A DNA stretch of 5,514 nucleotides from Anaerolineae bacterium. Lineage in GTDB: Bacteria; Chloroflexota; Anaerolineae; Anaerolineales; E44-bin32. Where the stretch lies: NCBI GenBank assembly GCA_030673735.1, contig DAOVIK010000139.1, positions 1 through 5,514 on the forward strand, written 5' to 3'. This document shows positions 1 through 5,514 of this stretch, piece by piece (positions within the stretch are counted from its first letter, which is position 1; each line of letters starts with the position of its first letter). The notes beneath the pieces are model-generated. The model ran no database searches, was not told the DNA's origin, and saw nothing but the letters and a program-made list of their open reading frames with translations. A program made the translations under genes and the position numbers.

Positions 1-1545
1 GGCCTTAACTATCTCACCATTGAGCATGATCTGCTCGACGGTCTCAATATCCGGGGATATTGCGTGATCTTTTGTCGAAAGCGGTAGGACCTTGCGAATG
101 GCGTTCAATGTTGCGCGTGTCCCAACGCCGAGGCTCGCATCAGGAGTTTTTTGCAGGCGGATGTCCAATGCTTGAGATGCGGCGATCAGCTCAATGGCCA
201 GAATTCGACGCAGGTTGGTGATCAAAGCCGCAAGATGGCGAGCGGCGGTGGTCGCATTTGCGTTGAGATCCTCCTGCCCGGCTGACGTCGGAAGCGAGCG
301 TATGGAATCAGGGCCAGCCAAAGCCTGATTCTCGAGCGCAAGAGAGGCGCCTGTGTAGTGAAGCATCATCAAGCCCGATTGAAGGCCTGCCTGATCCGCA
401 ATGGGGACCAGCATCGGCGGAAGCCCTCGGCTGTGGTTATGGTCTGTAAGACGGGAGACGCGCCGTTCGGAGATAGCGCCGACCTCGGAAAGTGCAATCT
501 TGAGGAAGTCGGCAGTCAATCCGATGGGCTCTCCATGGAAATTACCTCCGGAAAGCGCTTGACCATCGAAGAAGAGCGGGTTGTCGGTAGCAGCGTTCAG
601 TTCACGCGCGGCAACTTGCTCGGAATATTCGAGGATCTCCCATGCTGGTCCTTGAACTTGGGGCGCGCAGCGCAGACTGTATGCGTCCTGAACATGATTG
701 GTGCTATCGATGAGCGTGCTTCCGGAAGTAAGTGCACGTATCTGCTCGGCGACTCTGATTTGGCCAGGATGAGATCGAGAGGCATGCAGGCGTTCATCAA
801 ATGCAGCAGAAATCCCAAGAATGGCTTCGAGCGACATGGCGGTCGCGATCTCGGCGATCCTTAGCAATCTGCGGCTGTCTATGCATGCAAGCGTCAGCAA
901 TGCGATGCAGAAAGTAGCGCCGTTGGTAAGGGCAAGACCTTCTTTGGCCTGCAGGCAAATGCGCTGAATACCGACGCGCTGCATGGCTTCAGATCCAGAG
1001 AGCCGTTGCCCTTCGTACCAAGCCTCACCCGTGGGCTCAGCTCCTGGATCTGCCGGATCGGATGAAAGAACGAGCGCGAGATGGGAAAGGGGGGCCAAAT
1101 CACCGGATGAGCCGAGAGATCCCTGAGAGGGAACAACGGGCGTGACTCCCTTGACGAGCATTTCAAGCAGAGTGGATATTATCGCGGGCCGTGTCCCGGA
1201 ATGACCTAGGGCAAGCGTATTAGCCCGTATGAGCATGGCTGCGCGAACGACATCTTCGGGGAAAGGTGGGCCGACGCCTGAGGCATGGCTTACGATGAGA
1301 TTTCTTGCAAGGGCTATCGCATCCTCGGATGCGATCTTGTGATCCGCGAAGAGACCGAATCCTGTGTTCACGCCGTACACGGGCTCATCGGAAGCTAAGA
1401 GATCAGCAACGGTTTTGGAACAATCTTGAACACGTTTGAGCGCTCGCTTGTGGAGAGTGGCGTCTGCACCTTTGCGAGCAACGGATTCTACTTGCGCGAG
1501 GGAGAGATTGTGACCATCAAGGACGACGGTCTTGGATTTGGTCAT
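1..1545 (-). CDS. hutH: Histidine ammonia-lyase (HutH), 3' end cut by window edge
   Basis: Cytoplasmic enzyme of the aromatic amino acid lyase (MIO) family. HutH deaminates L-histidine to urocanate, the first step of histidine degradation. The frame is open for 515 codons from ATG at 1545 to base 1 with no stop. Family members are about 500-515 residues, so only a few codons are probably missing. Family motifs occur in order: YGVNTGFG (57-64), a serine-histidine pair (S86-H87), GSLGSSGDLAPLSH (142-155), KEGLALTNG (201-209), VQDAYSLRC (285-293), ELNAATDNPL (315-324), SGGNFHGEP (332-340) and QED (424-426). Residues matching the Pseudomonas putida HAL active site are all present by hand alignment: Y57, H87, N208, Y289, R292, F336 and E425. 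H87 favours histidine over phenylalanine or tyrosine. Oddities: the MIO triad is S146-S147-G148 rather than Ala-Ser-Gly, and the usual HVSMG after QED is LNANA. ATG 1545 is the first start after an in-frame stop at 1584-1582. No clear Shine-Dalgarno precedes it, and it lies inside the end of the upstream kinase-like gene. Confidence 0.93.
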   Translation of the reverse strand, partial: MTKSKTVVLDGHNLSLAQVESVARKGADATLHKRALKRVQDCSKTVADLLASDEPVYGVNTGFGLFADHKIASEDAIALARNLIVSHASGVGPPFPEDVVRAAMLIRANTLALGHSGTRPAIISTLLEMLVKGVTPVVPSQGSLGSSGDLAPLSHLALVLSSDPADPGAEPTGEAWYEGQRLSGSEAMQRVGIQRICLQAKEGLALTNGATFCIALLTLACIDSRRLLRIAEIATAMSLEAILGISAAFDERLHASRSHPGQIRVAEQIRALTSGSTLIDSTNHVQDAYSLRCAPQVQGPAWEILEYSEQVAARELNAATDNPLFFDGQALSGGNFHGEPIGLTADFLKIALSEVGAISERRVSRLTDHNHSRGLPPMLVPIADQAGLQSGLMMLHYTGASLALENQALAGPDSIRSLPTSAGQEDLNANATTAARHLAALITNLRRILAIELIAASQALDIRLQKTPDASLGVGTRATLNAIRKVLPLSTKDHAISPDIETVEQIMLNGEIVKA

Positions 1546-2677
1546 GTGGCATGTCCATGAGGTTGAGAGTGAAGATCGACATCAAAGCGAAACGATGCAA
1601 TCGAGTGAAGGATAGTCCGAGATCGCTGATGATCCGCCATCCGATATAGGCGAGGATGCAAAGTGCTACCAGCACGATTATGGCGATGATGATCGTGATC
1701 AACGTGACGGCGGAGCGGCGGCGGGGCTTGGGTGGCTTCTTCATTTGCATTGTTGGATGTGATGGTGAGACGGTCCAATTTCTTGTCGGCATTGAAAGGA
1801 TCGGCTCGAGTCGAATTGCCTCTTCGAAATCATCCACCAAATCAACCCCGCGCTGGTAACGCTTATCGGGATCCTTGGCCATGGCCCGAATAACGACCTT
1901 GGCTACTGAGGGAGACATGCCGCCTAATGGAGGGCGCGCTTCTTGGATCTCCTCTTTGTGAGGGGCTGAATCGGCGAGAGATGCCGAAGGAAGGACCGGG
2001 GGAGCGCCCAGCAGAAGCTCGTAAAGAAGGGCACCAAGGGAGTAGATATCTGATCTCTTATCAACGTTGTTGCCCTTGGCCTGCTCAGGACTCAAGTATG
2101 CGGGAGTAGCGATGGTGATACCCTCAGCAGGGCCAAGCGGTGTGCTGAGGATGTGAGCGATGCTGAAGTTGGTTACAACAGGATGGAAGTCGTGAAGCAA
2201 TGGTATGGAGGAAAATGCAGCTGAAGGTCCGCGGCGCAGAATGATGTTGGCCGGCACAATATCGCGATGGATAACCCCGCGCGCATGAGCGTAATCAATG
2301 GCAGAGGCTATCGGCCGTAGTAGTCGAGCGACCACATGAAGTGGGAGGAGGACTCCCCGCTTGGATAGATCCTTCAGGTAATCAGAAAGCGGAAAACCGT
2401 CAAGAAGCTCATGGACGAAAAAGGGTTGCCCATCCACGACGTCAAAGCTGAGGATATTATTGATGTTGGGATGGTCTAGGTTGGTCAAAGGCAGAGCTTC
2501 TGCCTTGAGCAAGTCGAGGGTGTCGGGATGATCGCTCAGATCGGAATAGATGATCTTCACATGAACGCGCTGCTCGGTGGATTGGAGCTGCCCAGCGTAC
2601 GTTTCAACAAAGGCATCCCGCCCAATCAACTTGAGGATTTGAATATCGTTTAGGGTTCGACCGCTCCATGAACTCAT
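1517..2677 (-). CDS. PknB-like Ser/Thr protein kinase homologue, predicted pseudokinase, with C-terminal membrane helix
   Basis: 386 residues. A bacterial Hanks-type kinase fold spans about residues 11-290. Retained marks: beta-3 lysine in VHVK (K41), a likely helix-C glutamate E60 before LDHPNI, H137-R138-D139, N144, the APE-like SPEQ (196-199), SDIYSLG with D210, and DPDKRY with R273. Lost marks: the glycine loop reads IGRDAFVETY (18-27), keeping only the first glycine. The lysine two places after the catalytic aspartate is V141 (HRDIVPAN). DFG is N170-F171-S172, so the metal-binding aspartate is gone. From these I infer weak or no phosphotransfer and a possible scaffold or nucleotide-sensing role. 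A proline- and lysine-rich juxtamembrane stretch (313-321) precedes one hydrophobic helix (about 323-349), leaving a tail of about 37 residues, probably outside the membrane. There is no PASTA or other sensor domain. ATG 2677 is the first start after an in-frame stop at 2698-2696. A G-rich stretch lies about 10-17 bases upstream but spacing is poor. The gene overlaps hutH by 29 bases. The fold is certain; inactivity is a prediction. Confidence 0.9.
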   Translation of the reverse strand: MSSWSGRTLNDIQILKLIGRDAFVETYAGQLQSTEQRVHVKIIYSDLSDHPDTLDLLKAEALPLTNLDHPNINNILSFDVVDGQPFFVHELLDGFPLSDYLKDLSKRGVLLPLHVVARLLRPIASAIDYAHARGVIHRDIVPANIILRRGPSAAFSSIPLLHDFHPVVTNFSIAHILSTPLGPAEGITIATPAYLSPEQAKGNNVDKRSDIYSLGALLYELLLGAPPVLPSASLADSAPHKEEIQEARPPLGGMSPSVAKVVIRAMAKDPDKRYQRGVDLVDDFEEAIRLEPILSMPTRNWTVSPSHPTMQMKKPPKPRRRSAVTLITIIIAIIVLVALCILAYIGWRIISDLGLSFTRLHRFALMSIFTLNLMDMPHDQIQDRRP

Positions 2678-2980
2678 GTACAGGAAACCCCACCTCTATG
2701 GCCAGAAACCGAGCATTGATGGTCTAGCTGATTAGACGAGGTGTGACTGAAACAGGTGCATCGAATGACAAGAACTGATGCGTTGGATGTTGTGTATCTG
2801 CGATATTTTGAATGAGATCGAAACGTCGAAAGCAGCAATGGAGAATGCCCTAGCTGTTGGCATCGTTGCCATATGGAGTTCATAAATCGTGATTAGCTGG
2901 CATGATGCCCAAGTATAGCATGCGTTTGAACAGGGCGCCTTTGTGGAGGGATCATGGTATCCTAGATCGCATTCTATGCG
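2678..2980. promoter_or_regulatory. Divergent intergenic region between the kinase-like/hutH unit and the membrane-protein operon
   Basis: The two outward-facing genes start at 2677 (minus) and 2981 or 3002 (plus), so promoters for both units should lie here. Open frames inside it (for example on the minus strand up to 2883 and 2986) have no family signature and look like chance. No hexamer pair with good spacing stands out on either strand, so I name no promoter. The region is marked by short repeats: TAGCTG at 2725-2730, 2851-2856 and 2894-2899; GATTAG at 2730-2735 and 2891-2896; GCATCG at 2758-2763 and 2860-2865, with a third just beyond at 2987-2992. A small inverted repeat, GTCTA-6-TAGAC, lies at 2722-2737. 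Confidence 0.6.
2851..2909. repeat. Pair of similar TAGCTG / GGCA..TGCC elements, possible operator sites
   Basis: The left copy is TAGCTG (2851-2856) followed by the inverted repeat TGGCA-TCGT-TGCCA (2858-2871). The right copy is TAGCTG (2894-2899), which runs directly into GGCA-TGA-TGCC (2899-2909). The copies sit about 43 bases apart, near four helical turns, between divergent genes. Repeated dyads in such a place are typical of regulator binding sites. The elements are short and imperfect and I cannot name a regulator, so function is inference. Confidence 0.35.
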
Positions 2981-2992
2981 ATGCAAGCATCG
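2966..2992 (+). repeat. Two overlapping palindromes at the start of the membrane-protein operon
   Basis: The first is a perfect 7-base inverted repeat with a 3-base loop, ATCGCAT-TCT-ATGCGAT (2966-2982). The second is CGATGC-AA-GCATCG (2979-2992), which shares CGAT with the first. In RNA the two hairpins could not form together. The first buries the ATG at 2981. The second reaches the first base of a GGAG at 2992-2995. They may be a DNA operator or a translation-control structure. The repeats are directly visible; the role is inference. Confidence 0.45.
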
Positions 2993-4567
2993 GAGCTGAA
3001 ATTGGCCATTTTGCCGATCCTGATCCTCTTTGGGGGAGCGCTGTTGATGTGGCTGATGCGCAGGCGCCCTGCGCGGCTCAGCTGGGCCATTGCTGCGGTG
3101 GCAGCGTTTTCAGCTTGGTTGAGCAGCATGCTCCTTGCGAGGGCGGTGCCTTTGCAGGCAAGCATCTCCGTTTGGCGCCCCCTCGATCTTTTCGCAGCTC
3201 AAATCGAACTCAGATTCGATGTAATCAATGCCCGGCCGATCATCGCGGGAACGACCGTTCTGCTGACTGTGATCCTGTCCACGGTACTCAGGTTGGCTGA
3301 CAGAGAGTTCCGGTTTGGCGCTATAGGGCTCGTATATTGCGCCTTAGCGTTGATAGCTATGCAGTCCGCCAACCTGCTGACGATTGCGTTGAGCTGGGCG
3401 ATGATTGACCTGGTGACATTGATATCCGGGCTGAATGGCGCGAAAGACGATGCCTCGATATCTAGCTTGCTGGCACGCGTCACCGTCGATGCTTCGGGAA
3501 TCTTGGCTGTTATCGGAGCCGCAATTGCGAGCGGTGCAGCGGGAGGGATGGATGATTTAGCCATACCTCTGGTCAATAAGTGGGCAACAGCACTTCTCGT
3601 GTTGGCAGTTGTCTTAAGACTGGGGTTAGCAAGGCTCGACTACAGCTTGGCGGGGTTGCCTGGGGTTGATGACGCGACCGCGACATTGAGGAGCTTCCTT
3701 TCTCCAGCCGCGGCGCTTGTCATCCTAGCACGGCAATTTGCGTTTGGAATACCACCGGAGATCGAGAATTGGCTGCGAGTAGGGAGCGCGATTGGTCTAT
3801 TAATCTGTGGGGCGCGCTGGGTGATTGAGGATGAGACGAAGGATCGCCAACGCTTTCTCACTTTCGGAATGGCCTTTTTGGGAATAATGGCATCAACGGT
3901 AGTCCCGGCAAGATTTGAGGCGCCTCTCCTATCGGCAATCTTGGTGATGCTTGTTGTGGGAACGCTAAGTTCCATCTTCCGCGTTCATACGCCATGGCAC
4001 CGCGTCTTTCCTGCATTCGCAGTATTGATCATGGCAATGCCTGTATGGGGAGCGGGGGCGCTTCTGGTGCAGGGAATATCGTATGCTATGGGACTGGGCA
4101 TCAATCTTTGGGTTGCGATAGTGGGATCGATAGGCTTGGCGATGCTGGCGGCTGGGATATTGCGGGACGTGTTCAAGAAGGTTGAAGCTTGGTACGTGGA
4201 TGACCTTGCGAGATTGCTATATGCCGCGGCGCTGATATTGCCAGTTGGAGTTGGATTGGCCGTGGGAGGTGGAGCCGAATTAGCGGGTGGCGCTCGTGCG
4301 ATTGTGGTCACATTGCTGACAATTGGGGGCGCAGTTGGAATCGTTAGTTTGATACGGCGCGTGGATAGGGTCACGTGGCAAAGGGCGCGCGGAGTTGTCG
4401 ACAGGCTGCATATGGGATCGGTCTTAAATGCCGCAGAAGGAAGTTTGCGGTGGGTCTCTAGCTCATTGAGAGGGATCGGCGGCATCCTTGAAGGTGAAGG
4501 TGCCATGCTTTGGGTGTTCGTTATCATACTGCTGGTGCAATTGGTCATTGCTGGAGCATCACAATGA
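2981..4567 (+). CDS. Divergent NuoL/HyfD/Mrp-like proton-conducting antiporter subunit
   Basis: 528 residues and very hydrophobic, with about 14-16 membrane helices. Members of this family form the ion-translocating membrane arm of complex I, hydrogenase-4 and Mrp antiporters. Two core segments can be hand-aligned: NLLTIALSWAMIDLVTLI (131-148) with the helix-5 region (N-x-L-x-x-x-x-x-W-E), and residues 213-251, ending SPAAALVILAR, with the helix 7-8 region. An ILEGEGAMLW stretch (502-511) precedes a final helix, as I recall for related proteins in Chloroflexota. Key proton-path residues differ: A140 replaces the glutamate after W139 (D143 is near), R213 sits at the helix-7 lysine and R237 at the helix-8 histidine. 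Size is nearer HyfD (about 480) than NuoL (about 610). ATG 2981 is the first start after an in-frame stop at 2963 but has no ribosome site. TTG 3002 is a strong alternative. It is first of three genes and its stop overlaps the next start by ATGA. Membrane family membership is likely; ion specificity and activity are unknown. Confidence 0.75.
   Translation: MQASELKLAILPILILFGGALLMWLMRRRPARLSWAIAAVAAFSAWLSSMLLARAVPLQASISVWRPLDLFAAQIELRFDVINARPIIAGTTVLLTVILSTVLRLADREFRFGAIGLVYCALALIAMQSANLLTIALSWAMIDLVTLISGLNGAKDDASISSLLARVTVDASGILAVIGAAIASGAAGGMDDLAIPLVNKWATALLVLAVVLRLGLARLDYSLAGLPGVDDATATLRSFLSPAAALVILARQFAFGIPPEIENWLRVGSAIGLLICGARWVIEDETKDRQRFLTFGMAFLGIMASTVVPARFEAPLLSAILVMLVVGTLSSIFRVHTPWHRVFPAFAVLIMAMPVWGAGALLVQGISYAMGLGINLWVAIVGSIGLAMLAAGILRDVFKKVEAWYVDDLARLLYAAALILPVGVGLAVGGGAELAGGARAIVVTLLTIGGAVGIVSLIRRVDRVTWQRARGVVDRLHMGSVLNAAEGSLRWVSSSLRGIGGILEGEGAMLWVFVIILLVQLVIAGASQ
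2992..3004 (+). promoter_or_regulatory. Possible ribosome binding site and alternative TTG start of the first membrane-subunit gene
   Basis: GGAG at 2992-2995 is followed by six bases and an in-frame TTG at 3002-3004. The upstream ATG at 2981 has no purine-rich site at proper distance. Starting at TTG would drop seven polar residues and begin directly before the first hydrophobic helix. It would also leave the two palindromes in the leader. The spacing argues for it; only N-terminal data or homologue alignment would settle it. Confidence 0.4.
4553..4556 (+). promoter_or_regulatory. Ribosome binding site of the HyfE/NuoK-like gene
   Basis: GGAG lies seven bases before ATG 4564, within the end of the preceding gene. 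It supports this start over the in-frame upstream ATG at 4510. Confidence 0.7.
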
Positions 4568-5178
4568 TATGGCTGCGCGACTTTGCCGCGATAGCTGCAA
4601 TACTGGCGCTGGTGGCAGGAGCGTTGGTGATTGTATTGAACGATCGTCGATGGATGCTCTTGATGCTGGCATGTGTATATGTTGCGCTGACTTGGCTGTC
4701 AGCAATCTCATTACCGATACAAGTCTCTGCTGTAAAGCTTGTCGGGGGAATGATGGCTTGTGCGGTGCTGGCGCTGAGCATCATGCGCGTGGGGCATGAA
4801 AGCGAAATCGTAGAGAGGGAAGGCCTGCCGTCAGGGATAGCATTTCGGGTAATTGCCGTTTTGCTGGTGAGCGCATCTGCATGGGGATTGGCAGAACGAG
4901 GGTGGATGCTGCTACCTGGCAGTGTGAGCCTGTCCGCCACATCGGGGGCAATGCTGCTCCTGAGCCTTGGACTACTGCATTTGGGAATATCGGAGGAGCC
5001 TTTTCGAGTCGGGATGGGATTGTTGACCGCATTGGCAGGATTTGAAATCCTGTATGTCGCAGTAGAGCCTTCGCTTGCGGTATTGGCGCTGATGGCGGCG
5101 GTGCACATTGGCATTGCGATTATTGTAAGTTACCTTGTCGTGGGGGCTGCTGTGCTGCGATCAGGCGGAAGACCATGA
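4564..5178 (+). CDS. HyfE/NuoK-like membrane subunit, probable partner of the flanking antiporter-like proteins
   Basis: 204 residues, almost all hydrophobic, with about seven helices (roughly 4-26, 29-50, 55-75, 90-112, 124-143, 149-168 and 170-195). HyfE of hydrogenase-4 is about 216 residues and ends in a NuoK-like part. The C-terminal segment here, LLLSLGLLHLGI (131-142) followed by LTALAGFEILYVAVE (154-168) and a last helix to SYLVV, has that pattern. Intramembrane acids E161 and E168 are candidates for NuoK-type proton-path glutamates. The likeness rests on size, topology, glutamate placement and gene order, not on a long motif, so the family call is tentative. The start is ATG 4564, overlapping the upstream stop by ATGA. 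GGAG at 4553-4556 lies seven bases before it, and this decides against the longer frame opening at 4510. The stop overlaps the next start the same way, so the three genes are probably translationally coupled. Confidence 0.75.
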   Translation: MIWLRDFAAIAAILALVAGALVIVLNDRRWMLLMLACVYVALTWLSAISLPIQVSAVKLVGGMMACAVLALSIMRVGHESEIVEREGLPSGIAFRVIAVLLVSASAWGLAERGWMLLPGSVSLSATSGAMLLLSLGLLHLGISEEPFRVGMGLLTALAGFEILYVAVEPSLAVLALMAAVHIGIAIIVSYLVVGAAVLRSGGRP

Positions 5179-5514
5179 GCGCGCCGTTGATCCTGAGCAT
5201 ATCTACAGTAATTCTGGCGGTGGCGGTTGGCTTGCTGAGAGAGCGGCGAGTCACCTCGACTGTGGTGGCTGTAGGTGGCGCGGCGTTGTTGGCGATTCTT
5301 GTGCTGATTATTCCAATTGATGATCCATTCTCGATGGGAAGCTTATCACTAAGGATTGACAGCTCCTGGACTGTCTTGGGTCGGTCGTTGGTTATCGATG
5401 AAGGCAATCGAACAGCAGTGGGATTCTTATACCTGATCGGCGCATTTATGATTGGAGGAACTTGGACGATTGTGGGGGATCACTACTTGCCAAGTGTGGG
5501 TCTCCTGACAATCA
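5175..5514 (+). CDS. N-terminal part of a probable second antiporter-like (NuoM/N, HyfF-like) membrane subunit, cut by window edge
   Basis: The frame is open for 113 codons from ATG 5175 to the right edge. Three hydrophobic segments appear: about residues 4-22, 26-48 and 81-100. Between them, SLSLRIDSSWTVLGRSLVIDE (57-76) resembles the polar, acid-containing loop near the N-terminus of complex I-type antiporter subunits (typically containing a DGLS or DPLS-like turn), after which helix 3 begins. Position after a HyfE-like gene matches hyfF, and the family (NuoL/M/N, proton-conducting membrane transporter) would predict about 450-550 residues in total. The conserved proton-path residues lie beyond the window, so activity cannot be judged. 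The ATG overlaps the upstream TGA (ATGA). GGAAG at 5167-5171 is close, three bases away. The gene is real with good confidence; the family call leans on context. Confidence 0.7.
   Translation, partial: MSAPLILSISTVILAVAVGLLRERRVTSTVVAVGGAALLAILVLIIPIDDPFSMGSLSLRIDSSWTVLGRSLVIDEGNRTAVGFLYLIGAFMIGGTWTIVGDHYLPSVGLLTI

Noticed and set aside
358..864. 168-codon open frame on the plus strand, antisense to hutH
   Set aside because: It lies wholly within hutH, whose motifs are unmistakable on the other strand, and its translation shows no family signature.
894..1166. 90-codon minus-strand frame inside hutH
   Set aside because: It is a frame shadow of hutH across the MIO region, with composition typical of a shifted frame.
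1500..1600. Frameshift or sequencing error joining the kinase-like gene and hutH into one protein
   Set aside because: Both frames are clean: hutH has its own ATG and an upstream in-frame stop at 1584-1582, and the kinase-like gene ends in a proper stop at 1519-1517.
2761..2825. Minus-strand AT-rich stretch near 2803-2812 as a promoter for the kinase-like gene
   Set aside because: The candidate boxes match the consensus poorly at any acceptable spacing, so no call is made.
2926..2963. TTGAAC at 2926-2931 and TATCCT at 2958-2963 as a promoter for the membrane operon
   Set aside because: The 26-base spacer is too long for a normal sigma-70 type promoter and neither box is strong.
2674..2986. 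Two overlapping small minus-strand frames filling the divergent spacer (69 and 84 codons)
   Set aside because: There is no recognisable domain, no good ribosome site, and cysteine- and histidine-rich composition like random sequence; they also cover the likely promoter region.
3985..5114. Long minus-strand frames of 187 and 189 codons opposite the membrane genes
   Set aside because: Their serine-, threonine- and proline-rich translations are the usual antisense shadow of hydrophobic genes; the plus-strand genes have coupled starts and ribosome sites.
1..5514. tRNA, rRNA, CRISPR array or insertion sequence
   Set aside because: No cloverleaf, regularly spaced repeats, transposase motif or terminal inverted repeats were seen; the window is packed with protein genes.

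Overview
The window is a bacterial chromosome segment with two divergent gene blocks and little spare DNA. The organism is not certain. A PknB-type kinase domain with a C-terminal membrane helix and NADH-dehydrogenase-like membrane proteins of this style (including an ILEGEG-x-x-LW signature before a last helix) remind me of Chloroflexota. That is recollection plus inference, not a proven assignment. By eye GC content is near the middle of the bacterial range, with no obvious compositional break between genes.

Left block, minus strand, read right to left. A 386-residue protein of the PknB-like Ser/Thr kinase family (2677 to 1517) has lost several core catalytic residues (DFG is NFS, HRDxK is HRDIV, and the glycine loop is broken). 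It is best called a membrane-anchored pseudokinase. Its 3' end overlaps the start of the next gene by 29 bases. That gene is a histidine ammonia-lyase (HutH), whose 515 codons reach the left edge without a stop. HutH keeps the residues expected for histidine binding, but its MIO-forming triad reads Ser-Ser-Gly instead of Ala-Ser-Gly. The overlap and shared strand suggest one transcript.

Centre, 2678-2980. About 300 bases separate the divergent blocks and hold no credible gene. There are three copies of TAGCTG, two of which lead into or overlap GGCA...TGCC inverted repeats, and two overlapping palindromes at the proposed start of the right-hand operon.

Right block, plus strand. Three membrane-protein genes are joined by two ATGA stop/start overlaps: a 528-residue antiporter-like subunit related to NuoL/HyfD, a 204-residue protein resembling HyfE with a NuoK-like end, and the first 113 codons of a second probable antiporter-like subunit. 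The order and sizes resemble hyfD-hyfE-hyfF of hydrogenase-4 and Mrp/complex I membrane arms. The first subunit appears to lack the usual proton-path glutamate, lysine and histidine, so the module may be a divergent ion-translocating unit. No redox subunit lies inside the window.
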